A stretch of 64,000 nt of DNA from Methylocaldum sp035627495 (GTDB taxonomy: Bacteria > Pseudomonadota > Gammaproteobacteria > Methylococcales > Methylococcaceae). The notes under the pieces are model-generated. The model worked only from the letters and a program-made list of their open reading frames with translations. It searched no databases and was not told the origin of the DNA. Positions 52,977-61,356 of the stretch are shown piece after piece. The translations under genes and the position numbers were made by a program. Location of the stretch: positions 34,022 to 98,021 of the forward strand of contig NZ_DASPLO010000167.1 in assembly GCF_035627495.1 (NCBI RefSeq), read 5' to 3'. How positions within the stretch are numbered: position 1 is the first letter of the stretch; each line of letters starts with the position of its first letter.

Positions 52977-54835
52977 GGATTCGACTCCCCGTCCTGAATT
53001 CGTTGCCGCTGCCGGTATTGGTAATAAAACTTGCGTTTCAAAAGGCCGCCGGGGTCGTCGGGGATGCGCCGCAGCCATTGCTCCTCGGCTTGCCGGGTTT
53101 CCTCGCTCTTTCCCGTCTCCGGTGTCGCGGCGGCGGTGTCCTGCTGGCCGCTTTCATCCGGCCGTTGATCCTGCGTTTGTCCGGCGGCCTGTTGTCGTTC
53201 GGATGCTTCCTCGGGCTTCTTTTTGCCGTCCGCATCCGGCCGGTTCTGTGCTTTGTTCTCCGGTCCGGAAGAGGTATCGGAGCCTTCCGGCGGCTTCGAT
53301 TCGTCGCTCGATCCATCGCTCGGCCGGTTGTCTTGCTCCTGCTCCGACGGCTCGCTGGCCTTGTCCTTCCGATCCTGGCCGTCCGATTGATTTTGTCCCT
53401 GTGACGCTTGCGAGGGCTCGGATTCCGAATCCTTCGGATTCTTCTGCTGATTTTCCTGGTGCTGTTGTTTCTGCTGCTCTAGGGCCTTTTCGACGAGTTC
53501 CTTGTTATAGCGGGCGTCGGCATGGTTGGGATCCAGCTCCAGAGCTTTCTGGTAAGCGCTGATGGCTTCCCGGTAACGTCCCTGGCTGGCGAGGGCATTG
53601 CCGCGATTGTAATGGCCGGTTACCGAATTCGATCCCTCCAGGGTCTTGGCCGCTTCCGGGTAGCGGCCGGCTTTGTACTGGGCGGCCGCTTTCCAGTCGG
53701 GGTTTTCGAACCGGCTCGCCGCTTGCTCGTGATTTCCGGCCCGAAAAGCTTGCTGCGCCTGCTGGTCGGGCGTCCGCCACAGACTTTGCCAGTCCAGGGC
53801 CTGTGCGTCGTTCGGAACGGGGACTGCCAGGATCAGCAGCCAGGCGCCCAGCCATCCGCGACGAAACGAGACGGCCGCGAGCGGCAGGAGGACCAGCAGC
53901 AGCCAAGCGCCGTGTTCCTGCCATTGATCCACGTTTAGGGTTGTTTTGTTCTGCGTATCGGCGGCGGCATGTCTTTCGAAAAATCCCAGCAATGCGTCGA
54001 GATCGCTCGATGTAGCGGTGAGATTCCGGTAAACACCTCCCCCGGCCCGAGCCAGCTTCTGCAACGCGTCGCCATCGAGCCGCGGAATCACGATACCGCC
54101 CTTTTCATCCTTCAAGAATCCTCCTTCGGGCAAGGGTATCGGTGCTCCCTCCTCGGTTCCGGCACCCAGCACCGAGACGCGGTAGCCGTCGGCTTTAAGC
54201 CGGCGTACCTCATTCTCGGCCTCGGCCGCCCGATCTCCGGCCGTGACGAGCAAGATGTCGCCGGATCTTGAGCCGGCTTGCCGCAAGAGCCGGGCGGCGG
54301 ATTCCAGGGCCAGATCGAGGCGCGCGCCCTGGACCGGCATCAAGCCGGTACTGAGGGCGGAAAGTTGCGCGGTGATGGTGGCCGAATCGTTCGTCAGCGG
54401 CGTGACGGTGAATGCATCGCCGGCATAGACGACCAAGGCGGTTTGGCCGTCCTTGCGTTCCCTCAGAATATCGGCAATTTTGTAGCGGGCACGTTCCAGG
54501 CGATTCGGCTTGAGATCGGCGGCATCCATGGAAGAAGAAAGATCGAGCACGACGATCAGGGCGGCGACATTGCGAAACGCCGGCGCGGGCAGCCGTTCCC
54601 AGACGGGCCCGGCCAAAGCCAGGGTGGCCATGATGCCGCCCAGGGCTGCGATCAGCAGCGGATGCCGCCGGTTTCGGCCATCCCCGCCGATGAGTACATG
54701 GGGCAGCAGCGCGTCATCGCAGACGTCCTTCCAGTCACCGGTACTCCGCCGCCGCCGGTACAGTCCCCAAAGGAGAGCCGCGAGCGGCAGGACGGCCAAA
54801 AGCCACCAGGGTCTCAAAAAATGAAAATCGGTCAT
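52973..54835 (-). CDS. BatB/BatC fusion: VWA domain plus TPR
   Basis: About 620 residues from the ATG at 54835. Two N-terminal membrane helices lead into a VWA domain (about 85-280) with MIDAS motif DLSSSMD and downstream Thr/Asp, then a third helix, then TPR repeats (AGRYPEAAKTLEG, GRYREAISAYQKALELDPNHADARYN) and a Gln/Glu/Ser/Lys-rich low-complexity tail of about 130 residues. In Bacteroides-type loci these parts are separate BatB and BatC proteins; here they are one polypeptide. It overlaps batD by 4 bp and follows batA. Confidence 0.83.
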   Translation of the reverse strand: MTDFHFLRPWWLLAVLPLAALLWGLYRRRRSTGDWKDVCDDALLPHVLIGGDGRNRRHPLLIAALGGIMATLALAGPVWERLPAPAFRNVAALIVVLDLSSSMDAADLKPNRLERARYKIADILRERKDGQTALVVYAGDAFTVTPLTNDSATITAQLSALSTGLMPVQGARLDLALESAARLLRQAGSRSGDILLVTAGDRAAEAENEVRRLKADGYRVSVLGAGTEEGAPIPLPEGGFLKDEKGGIVIPRLDGDALQKLARAGGGVYRNLTATSSDLDALLGFFERHAAADTQNKTTLNVDQWQEHGAWLLLVLLPLAAVSFRRGWLGAWLLILAVPVPNDAQALDWQSLWRTPDQQAQQAFRAGNHEQAASRFENPDWKAAAQYKAGRYPEAAKTLEGSNSVTGHYNRGNALASQGRYREAISAYQKALELDPNHADARYNKELVEKALEQQKQQHQENQQKNPKDSESEPSQASQGQNQSDGQDRKDKASEPSEQEQDNRPSDGSSDESKPPEGSDTSSGPENKAQNRPDADGKKKPEEASERQQAAGQTQDQRPDESGQQDTAAATPETGKSEETRQAEEQWLRRIPDDPGGLLKRKFYYQYRQRQRIQDGESNP

Positions 54836-54864
54836 GGGCAATCGTTGTCGCGATTCATGGACTC

Positions 54865-54925
54865 AGCTGTCGAAAAAAACCGTAGCGAGCGGACTCGGGC
54901 CGCGCAGTAGGTTTTAGCACAACAT
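54865..54925. repeat. short copy of the palindromic repeat
   Basis: About 60 bp in the batA-batB/C gap begin GCTGTCGAAAAAAACCGTAG and contain CGCGCAGTAGGTTTTAGCAC. Both ends match the longer copy at 55925-56047, as if its middle had been deleted. The imperfect terminal inverted repeats face each other. Confidence 0.6.
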
Positions 54926-54926
54926 C

Positions 54927-55907
54927 TCATTCGCGCAGTTTGGTTACGGCCAAGAAGCTCGCCAGCAGTAGAGATGCCGCCAGGGGCCAGGGATAAAGCT
55001 CGGTCCGCGGGCGGTAGAAATGCTTTGCCCGCTCCACCGGTTCCAGCTCGTCCAACAGCGCGTAGATTTGCTCCAACTCATTGGTATCCCGCGCGCGGAA
55101 ATAGCGGCCTCCGGTTTTTTCGGCGATGCCGTTCATGGTTACCTCATCGAGATCCTTGGACGGGTTCACGCGCCGCGTGCCGAAAAGATCGCTGACGACC
55201 ATCTGATCGGCCCCGACGCCTATGGTGTAGATTTTGAGCTTTTCGCGCGCCGCGAGTTCGGCCGCCTGCATGGGAGAGACCGCGCCGGCGGTATTGGCCC
55301 CGTCGCTGAGAAGTATCAGCACCCGCTGCTCGGCGGGATTGTCCCTGAGGCGCTTGGCGGCAAGACCGATGGCGTCGCCGATGGCGGTCTTGTCGCCGGC
55401 GAGCCCGATCGCCGCCTCGTCCAGCAGGATGTGCACCGTGGTGCGATCGAAGGTCAAAGGGGCCTGCAGGTAAGCCTGCTCGCCGAACAGAATCAAGCCC
55501 ACGCGGTCGCCTACACGCCGCTCGATGAACTGGCCGGCTACCCATTGGGTCGCGGTGAGGCGATCCACCGCCCGGCCTTCAAGGAAAAAATCCTCGATTT
55601 CCATGCTCCCGGAAAGGTCCACCGCCAGCATCAGATCGCGACCGCTCACGGTTTGCTCGATGGGCTCGCCGAGCCACTGCGGCCGTGCGGCGGCGCCAAC
55701 CAGCAGCAGCCAGCCGGCGAGAGCGATCCAGAGACCATACGGCTTGACGCGTTTTACGCCTTGGGTTGACGGGAGCTGTTCGAACTCCTCGATAAACGGC
55801 GTCCGGAGTGCCGCGCGACCCGGCTCCGGCGCCGCCGGCAGCCAGCGGCGCACTAGCCAGGGCAGAGGCAAAACCAGAAAAACCCAAAACCAGGCGAATT
55901 CGATCAT
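54927..55907 (-). CDS. batA: BatA-like VWA domain membrane protein
   Basis: A 326-residue protein from the ATG at 55907 (IEFAWFWVFLVLPLPWLVRRW). It has two N-terminal membrane helices, a VWA domain with MIDAS DLSGSMEIEDF, LLSDGANTAG and YTIGVGADQM, and a C-terminal helix (LYPWPLAASLLLASFLAV). It is a typical BatA. The ATG overlaps the DUF4381 stop (ATGA). The frame is open upstream to 55985, but those residues come from the repeat element and are rejected. VWA proteins of this type act in membrane-protein complex assembly with MoxR ATPases. Confidence 0.85.
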   Translation of the reverse strand: MIEFAWFWVFLVLPLPWLVRRWLPAAPEPGRAALRTPFIEEFEQLPSTQGVKRVKPYGLWIALAGWLLLVGAAARPQWLGEPIEQTVSGRDLMLAVDLSGSMEIEDFFLEGRAVDRLTATQWVAGQFIERRVGDRVGLILFGEQAYLQAPLTFDRTTVHILLDEAAIGLAGDKTAIGDAIGLAAKRLRDNPAEQRVLILLSDGANTAGAVSPMQAAELAAREKLKIYTIGVGADQMVVSDLFGTRRVNPSKDLDEVTMNGIAEKTGGRYFRARDTNELEQIYALLDELEPVERAKHFYRPRTELYPWPLAASLLLASFLAVTKLRE

Positions 55908-56539
55908 GATTTCAAGACTGATCGGAGCTTGTGCATAAACCGTCGCGAGCGGTTCGAATCCGTGCCGAGAAGCGCAGGCGTACAAGGGGGTACGTTGAGC
56001 ATCGCAGGTGCGGAGTCGGATCGCGCAGTAGGTTTTTGTACAAGCTCTCGGGTGGGGGTGGGTTTTTTCCGGGATGACACAACGGTTTCAGGCAGGGCTT
56101 TCAGCCAGTCCCGGCAAAGCGCCACCAGGCTATCCATATCCGCTTCGCCCACCGGCCGGTAAGGCGCGTCCAGCAGCGCTCGGCCGGCACCTTGGGAGAA
56201 GCGCGGCGTCTTGAGCGGCCCGTCGAGCCATTCCAGCCAGGCCTCGCCGGTAAGCCCCGCCACCTCTTCACGGGGGTGGGCGCTCAGGCTGGCCCGGCGC
56301 AGCAGAGCGGACAGTCTTCTCAATTTCTCGGTCATTCCCAGAGTCGAGTCCGTTTGCAGCGCGTTCAGCTCCCGCAAAGCAAGTTTCGCCACCGTGACTC
56401 GCCGCCTGCGGCGAACCAGCCAGATCGCGGCGGCTGTCAGCAAGAGGGTTGCGGCCAGTACGATCCACCAGCCGATCGCGGGCGGCCACCAGCTTACGGG
56501 TTCCGGCAGATGAATATCGCGTAATGGCAAGGGTTGCAT
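55904..56539 (-). CDS. DUF4381 protein with repeat-derived tail
   Basis: A 211-residue protein. One membrane helix (IGWWIVLAATLLLTAAAIWLV) follows the conserved start LPLRDIHLPEPVSWWPPAIGWW, then a cytoplasmic helical domain with YRPVGEADMDSLVALCRDWL. DUF4381 proteins accompany DUF58 and Bat proteins, as here. Family members usually end near residue 165-170; the last about 45 residues here (VQKPTARSDSAPAMLNV onward) are encoded by the repeat at 55925-56047. It starts 2 bp after the DUF58 stop and overlaps batA by 4 bp. Confidence 0.82.
   Translation of the reverse strand: MQPLPLRDIHLPEPVSWWPPAIGWWIVLAATLLLTAAAIWLVRRRRRVTVAKLALRELNALQTDSTLGMTEKLRRLSALLRRASLSAHPREEVAGLTGEAWLEWLDGPLKTPRFSQGAGRALLDAPYRPVGEADMDSLVALCRDWLKALPETVVSSRKKPTPTRELVQKPTARSDSAPAMLNVPPCTPALLGTDSNRSRRFMHKLRSVLKS
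55925..56047. repeat. palindromic repeat inside a coding sequence
   Basis: A 123-bp element. The left end is GAGCTTGTGCATAAACCGTC; the right end, reverse complemented, is GAGCTTGTACAAAAACCTAC. Internal blocks GCGGTTCGAATCCG and CGGAGTCGGATCGC also pair partly. It is inserted in frame near the 3' end of the DUF4381 gene and stops 18 bp before the batA start. Confidence 0.65.
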
Positions 56540-56541
56540 GA

Positions 56542-57492
56542 TTAGGCGCGGGAAAAGGATGGGCGGCAGCTCTGCTGCAGAATGAGAAAAGGCTCGTCCG
56601 TCGTGCGGCAGGGAACGAAGCGCATGCCGTGACGACGCGCCAGATCGCGCAAGCGTTCCTCGCGCGTCCGGAAAGACCGTTCGTAGGCGTCGCCGGTTCG
56701 CGCATCGGCATCCAGCAAAACATCGCGGCGTCCGTCGCTGAACCGGTGGGGCCCCATGGGCAGCCGTTGTTCCAAGGGGTCGAAGATGAACACCAGCACC
56801 AGATCGCAGTGACGGGACAACCGGCTCAGACTGGCTTCGCCGGCTGCGGTCAAATGCCGGAAATCGCTGAACACGAATACCAGGCTGCCCGGACGGGCGT
56901 GGCGGGGCAGGCGTACCAAGGCGTCTTGCAAGGAGGCTTCCGGTGTGCCCGCGCTTTGGGGAGCGGCTTGGTCCACCAGCATTTTCAGCAGTCTCAATAC
57001 CGCGCGATGGCCGTGCTCCGGTTTGAATTCGACGCTCTCGGCTTCGGAGAAAATCTGTCCGCCGACGCGGTCGCCGTGCCGGCGGGCGCTCCAGGCGATG
57101 AGCGCGGCGAGCCGGGCGGCCATGGCCGATTTGAACATGCCCCGCGTCGCGAAAAACATCGCGGACCGATAGTCCACCGCCAGGAACACCGGCCGTTCCC
57201 GCTCTTCGCGGAAAAGCTTGGTATGCGGCTTTCCGGTGCGCGCCGTGACGCGCCAGTCCAGGTTGCGCACGTCGTCCCCCTGGGCATAGGGGCGTGTTTC
57301 GTCGAACTCCATGCCGCGCCCCTTAAACGCCGAGAGATACTGTCCGCTCTGCAAGGCGCGCACGGTCGGCCGGGCCAGCGTCAGTCCGGCCGCGGGCTGG
57401 CTGAGGCGGATCAGATCCTCGAGAGTCGGCCGGACGAGTTCGTGGCCGGTATTCGGCGTGGCGACCGAGGCTGCGGACGATTGGGCGGGCAT
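56542..57492 (-). CDS. DUF58 domain protein
   Basis: A 316-residue cytoplasmic protein with the DUF58 signature FDETRPYAQGDDVRNLDWRVTARTGKP (about residues 63-89) and a VWA-like remainder (VFVFSDFRHL). DUF58 proteins sit between MoxR and the VWA proteins in Bat and methanol-dehydrogenase (mxaS) maturation operons. It is the first gene of this Bat-type run and begins 60 bp after hemW. No moxR is adjacent. Confidence 0.87.
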   Translation of the reverse strand: MPAQSSAASVATPNTGHELVRPTLEDLIRLSQPAAGLTLARPTVRALQSGQYLSAFKGRGMEFDETRPYAQGDDVRNLDWRVTARTGKPHTKLFREERERPVFLAVDYRSAMFFATRGMFKSAMAARLAALIAWSARRHGDRVGGQIFSEAESVEFKPEHGHRAVLRLLKMLVDQAAPQSAGTPEASLQDALVRLPRHARPGSLVFVFSDFRHLTAAGEASLSRLSRHCDLVLVFIFDPLEQRLPMGPHRFSDGRRDVLLDADARTGDAYERSFRTREERLRDLARRHGMRFVPCRTTDEPFLILQQSCRPSFSRA

Positions 57493-57552
57493 ACGGGTGA
57501 TGGTTCGATATTCCGGTTCAGGTTCAAGGCAGACGACTTGTCTTCGACAGCG

Positions 57553-58701
57553 TTATCTCAGAAAACGCTGCAATACATTATCCAGGAAATTCCAGCCGGT
57601 GTCGGTGCAGCGAATGACGCCGTCGCATCGTTCGACTAATTCGGCGTCGATGCAGTCCGAAAGTTCCGGTTCAAGTACGTCCATCGGCAGCCCGGTGCGT
57701 TCGCCAAAAACCGGTTCGGCGAAGCCTTCCCGGAGGCGCAGATGATTCATCAGAAACTCGAACGGCAAGTCGTCCCGCGGGACCATGGCGCGCCCACCCT
57801 GCCGGTCCGGCTGGCCGGCGAACTCAAGATAATGCTGCGGGTGTTTGATCTTCCAGGTGCGCGTTATGGTTTGTCCGACCGTGTCCGTGATTTTACCGTG
57901 AGCGCCCGCGCCTATTCCCAAATAATCCCCGAATCGCCAGTAATTGAGATTGTGCCGGCAGCGAAAATCTTCGCGGGCATAGGCGGACACCTCGTACTGG
58001 TAATAGCCGTGGTCCGCCAAAAGCGCCTGACAGCTTTGTTGTATGGCCCAGATGCGGTCGTCCCCGGGCAGGCGCGGCGGGTATTTGTGGAACACGGTAT
58101 TGGGTTCCAGGGTGAGCTGATAGAACGAGATATGGGTCGGATTCAGACCGATTGCGGTTTGAACGTCCTTCAGCGCTTCGTCTAGCGTCTGGTCCGGAAG
58201 GCCGAACATCAGGTCCAGGTTGAAGTTGTCGAATCCCGCTTCGCGGGCGAGTTCCGCGACAAGTCGCGCCTCTCGGTCATTGTGGATGCGGCCCAGCTTT
58301 TTCAGATGCGTCTCGTGAAAGCTCTGGATGCCGATGGACAAGCGGTTCACGCCCGCCTCGCGAAAGCCTTTGAACTTGCCGATTTCGACAGTCCCAGGAT
58401 TGGCTTCCATCGTGATCTCGGTATCGGCCGCTATGTCAAGCCGCGATCGGATTCCATCCAAAAGAAGGTGAATCGCGGCCGGGCTGAACAGGCTCGGGGT
58501 GCCGCCACCGATGAATATCGTCTCTACCCGGCGTCCCGCAACCGAGGACGCTTGTTGTTCGAGATCGACAAGCAGCGTTTCGACGTATTCGCGTTCGGGC
58601 AGCACATGATCCGCCACATGCGAGTTGAAGTCGCAATAGGGACATTTTCGCACGCACCAAGGGACGTGGATGTATAGGCTAAGCGGGGGTATCAGAAGCA
58701 T
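57553..58701 (-). CDS. hemW: radical SAM heme chaperone HemW
   Basis: A 382-residue radical SAM protein. The iron-sulfur motif CxxxCxxC is at residues 16-23 (CVRKCPYC, followed by DFN as in HemW), with GGGTPS and TMEANPG blocks and the C-terminal HemW domain. It lacks the fourth-cysteine extension of true oxygen-independent coproporphyrinogen oxidase HemN, so heme trafficking is the likely role. It lies directly upstream of the DUF58-Bat run on the same strand. Confidence 0.93.
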   Translation of the reverse strand: MLLIPPLSLYIHVPWCVRKCPYCDFNSHVADHVLPEREYVETLLVDLEQQASSVAGRRVETIFIGGGTPSLFSPAAIHLLLDGIRSRLDIAADTEITMEANPGTVEIGKFKGFREAGVNRLSIGIQSFHETHLKKLGRIHNDREARLVAELAREAGFDNFNLDLMFGLPDQTLDEALKDVQTAIGLNPTHISFYQLTLEPNTVFHKYPPRLPGDDRIWAIQQSCQALLADHGYYQYEVSAYAREDFRCRHNLNYWRFGDYLGIGAGAHGKITDTVGQTITRTWKIKHPQHYLEFAGQPDRQGGRAMVPRDDLPFEFLMNHLRLREGFAEPVFGERTGLPMDVLEPELSDCIDAELVERCDGVIRCTDTGWNFLDNVLQRFLR

Positions 58702-58794
58702 GGTCGGCGGGTATTTTAACCCGAGATCCGAAGAATTGACCGCGAAAGCAACGGCGGTCGACGCCTCCGATTCCCAGGCGCCGACCGCCTTGGA

Positions 58795-59130
58795 TTAAGG
58801 GCGCAACGCGTAATAGGCGAGGAGCGCATAGCACGTTGCGGCCGTTCCGCCGTGCAGCAGAACCAAGGCTCTAGGCTGTATGCCTTTGGCACGTTGAAAC
58901 GAAATGTACAGCCCGGCGGCGATGATGGCGAGCGCCAGGCCGATAATAATGTAGAGACGGGTATCGCCTTTCAGCGCGACCATGATCACCAGAGTCGATC
59001 CCAGCAGCGCCAAGCCGCCATGGATCAGGGCGAACAATCGGGAACTGCCCCGCCCCTTGAAGGCGTCGATTCCCATGCCCGCCCCCATGAATGCCACCAA
59101 AGTAAAAACTGCAACGGACAACATCAGCAT
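58795..59130 (-). CDS. small four-helix membrane protein
   Basis: A 111-residue hydrophobic protein with four membrane segments (LSVAVFTLVAFMGAGMGI, LIHGGLALLGSTLVIMVAL, YIIIGLALAIIAAGLYISF, LVLLHGGTAATCYALLAYYAL). The HGG motif occurs twice, suggesting an internal duplication. I do not recognise a function. The ATG has GGAGAAG 5 bases upstream. It is transcribed toward hemW with a gap of about 90 bp. Confidence 0.65.
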   Translation of the reverse strand: MLMLSVAVFTLVAFMGAGMGIDAFKGRGSSRLFALIHGGLALLGSTLVIMVALKGDTRLYIIIGLALAIIAAGLYISFQRAKGIQPRALVLLHGGTAATCYALLAYYALRP

Positions 59131-59217
59131 AATCTTCTCCTTAAGAACCCGATGATTGACAAGATCCCGATTGTAGGGAGGGGAGGCGTGAACGGCAAGC
59201 CGCGCCGGCCGTTGAAA

Positions 59218-59739
59218 TTACCTAAGTATTTCGGCAAATCGTTCGTCGAGACGGCGGACAATGGCCTCCACAATGGCTTCCGGCGGTTCGCTGATATCGA
59301 TCGTTATGGCATCGGCGGGTTCCTCGAGTGCCGCGAACTGGCTGGGAAGGAGATCTGCCGGCATGAAATGCTCGCGCCGGTGCGCGAGCCGGTCGCGAAT
59401 GAGCTCGGGGGAACCCTTCAGATACACGAAAACCACTTCGCGATACCCTCTCGATAAGCGCTCTCGGTACCTTTGCCGGAGCGCGGAGCAGGCGATGACG
59501 GTGGAGCGCCCCGCGCCTATGGACGCTTCGATCAGTTCGGCGAGCTGGTCGAGCCACGGTTCCCGGTCCGCATCCGTCAAAGGCTGATGCCGTGCCATTT
59601 TCGCGATGTTTCGCGCGGGATGGAAATCGTCCCCATCGAAAAACGGCCAACGGAGGCGTTCTGCGAGCCGCTTTCCGATAGTCGATTTTCCGGAGCCCGA
59701 GACCCCGAGGAGTACAACGATGGCGACTAGACGCTCCAC
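59218..59739 (-). CDS. gntK: gluconokinase
   Basis: A 173-residue P-loop kinase. It has VLLGVSGSGKSTIGKRLAERL, the gluconate-binding FFDGDDFHPARNIAKMARHQPLTDADREPWLD, and CSALRQRYRERL. It phosphorylates gluconate to 6-phosphogluconate. The start is GTG at 59739 with GGAG overlapping. Nearby genes do not include gnt permease or Entner-Doudoroff enzymes. Confidence 0.93.
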   Translation of the reverse strand: MERLVAIVVLLGVSGSGKSTIGKRLAERLRWPFFDGDDFHPARNIAKMARHQPLTDADREPWLDQLAELIEASIGAGRSTVIACSALRQRYRERLSRGYREVVFVYLKGSPELIRDRLAHRREHFMPADLLPSQFAALEEPADAITIDISEPPEAIVEAIVRRLDERFAEILR

Positions 59740-59790
59740 GATTAGAGGCGACGAAGCACGATAAATACCGACGGCGCAAGAAAACCGGTG

Positions 59791-61158
59791 CTAAGGGATT
59801 CCATCACCCCTGCCGCAATCCGCCCGTGAGCCGGATCCCAGAAGCGTTTGCAACACTCGCCCGTAGCGTTCCTCCAGATCGGCGCGGTCACTGGAATCCG
59901 GCAGCTTGGTCAGGGTGTCCTCATAGATCAACCGGGCGTGCCGCGCCAGAGCGTTGCGATACGGCGCCGGCAACTCGGTCTCCGCCAGCACGGCGGTCAT
60001 GTCCAGGAGGCGAATCGCCACCGCCTCGTTCGTCCGGGCGTGCTGGCGCAATTGGTTGAACGCGGCATCCAGGATGCCTTCATAGGTGTAAGGATCAGTG
60101 ATTACACAGATTCGCCCATCGGCACTGCGGCAGAGGGGCGAGGACACCCTCCGGCCCGCCAGAAACGACAGTGCCGCTCCGAGCCAATCGATGCAATTAA
60201 TGGCGGTGAAGGGGTCGTTGATGCCCGGCGAAAGGGCTCGGACCGCCACTTCCACCAATTGGTCGACGGCAAATTCGGCGTCCTGGATCAGCGTGCGCTG
60301 CGGCCCCAGCAGAAAGGACTTCCCGATCTCTCCGGCGATAGTCTCCGTTACCGCTTCGCGCGGTGAAGCCAACGCCAGCGCATACCCTTCGATGATGAAC
60401 TGTCCCGGCCGTTTGAGCAGATGCACGAGCAGGTTGTGCCGCTCCGCAATGTCCCGAATCCGCTCCAGTTCTATGGCGTCCAGGTAGCCGTTGCCGGGAG
60501 CCGGAATGCCCGAGGCATGCTCCGCAAAGTCGGCCGGCAGTTGCCGCTCCTCCTCCGCAGGGTTATCCCGCCCATCGGGGTCGGAGGCTTCCGGAAACAA
60601 GTTGCCGAAAGTTTCGATCAGGCGTGTGCCGACGTTTTCGACGATATTCGGCGCCTGGATGAATGTGGCGACCCGGTGGATGAAATAGATCAGCAGCCCG
60701 AAACTGAACACCCCGAAAACCAGAGCGATGCTGACCGAGAGGTGGGGAATCTCTGCCCCGTCATCGGTCGAACGGACGCGGGTCAACACCAGAATGCAGT
60801 AAATGAAGGTCCCGATGAAACCGCCCAGCACGATCTGTGTCCCGCCTTGCCGCATGAAGTTGGGCAACAGCCGTGGCCCAAACTGCGCCGAGGCATTGGA
60901 GAGCACCAGCATCGCGATGGAAAACACTACCCCGGCCACCGTGATCGCCGAAGACGCCAGCGTGGACAGAATGGCTTGAGCCCCGGGGGCGTCCATCACG
61001 TAAAGATCCGAGAGAAACGGCAGATATCGCTCCCGGGCTTCGCGATCGATCAGAAACAGCAATACCGCCAATGCCGCGGCAGTAATGGACATGATGGTGG
61101 GGACGAACCAGTAGCTCGAACGGAGCGTCTCCCAGAGCTGGACGAGGCGAAACTTCAT
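59791..61158 (-). CDS. DUF2254 membrane protein
   Basis: A 455-residue protein with four membrane helices in the first 170 residues (SYWFVPTIMSITAAALAVLLF, LASSAITVAGVVFSIAMLVL, IVLGGFIGTFIYCILVL, VSIALVFGVFSFGLLIYFIH) and a large cytoplasmic domain containing ALSPGINDPFTAINCIDWLG, the best DUF2254 marker. Function unknown. It is transcribed toward gntK with a gap of about 50 bp. Confidence 0.85.
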   Translation of the reverse strand: MKFRLVQLWETLRSSYWFVPTIMSITAAALAVLLFLIDREARERYLPFLSDLYVMDAPGAQAILSTLASSAITVAGVVFSIAMLVLSNASAQFGPRLLPNFMRQGGTQIVLGGFIGTFIYCILVLTRVRSTDDGAEIPHLSVSIALVFGVFSFGLLIYFIHRVATFIQAPNIVENVGTRLIETFGNLFPEASDPDGRDNPAEEERQLPADFAEHASGIPAPGNGYLDAIELERIRDIAERHNLLVHLLKRPGQFIIEGYALALASPREAVTETIAGEIGKSFLLGPQRTLIQDAEFAVDQLVEVAVRALSPGINDPFTAINCIDWLGAALSFLAGRRVSSPLCRSADGRICVITDPYTYEGILDAAFNQLRQHARTNEAVAIRLLDMTAVLAETELPAPYRNALARHARLIYEDTLTKLPDSSDRADLEERYGRVLQTLLGSGSRADCGRGDGIP

Positions 61159-61268
61159 AAACCTTGAGACCTCGCCGGAGCGCCGGCAATTCCGGGGAAG
61201 TCTGGCGAGCGTTTCACCGGATTCGGCTAATGCGAGTGGGCGAATCTAAGCGGATTGGCTTATATGAT

Positions 61269-61344
61269 GAAGCCTGGACGTCGCTACGCTTCATCCAGGC
61301 TTCTATGCTTGGCGTCTCTCAGGCTTTCACAAAATTGTGAAAGC
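61269..61344. repeat. two palindromes downstream of a secreted-protein gene
   Basis: A 10-bp stem (GAAGCCTGGA / TCCAGGCTTC, 61269-61303) encloses CGTCGCTACGCTTCA-type loop sequence, and a second near-perfect palindrome GCTTTCACAAAATTGTGAAAGC spans 61323-61344. They lie just past the stop of the minus-strand gene at 61357, and may end its transcript. Confidence 0.5.
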
Positions 61345-61356
61345 TAAAAGGCAGGC

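Noticed and set aside
55908..55985. N-terminal extension of BatA
   Set aside because: The 26 extra codons lie mostly in the repeat element and precede a well-placed ATG at a conserved membrane start.
51171..57492. Methanol-dehydrogenase maturation (mxa) cluster
   Set aside because: The DUF58-VWA layout is similar, but there is no mxaF, mxaA or mxaK-like gene, and the DUF4381, TPR and BatD members fit a Bat-type operon better.
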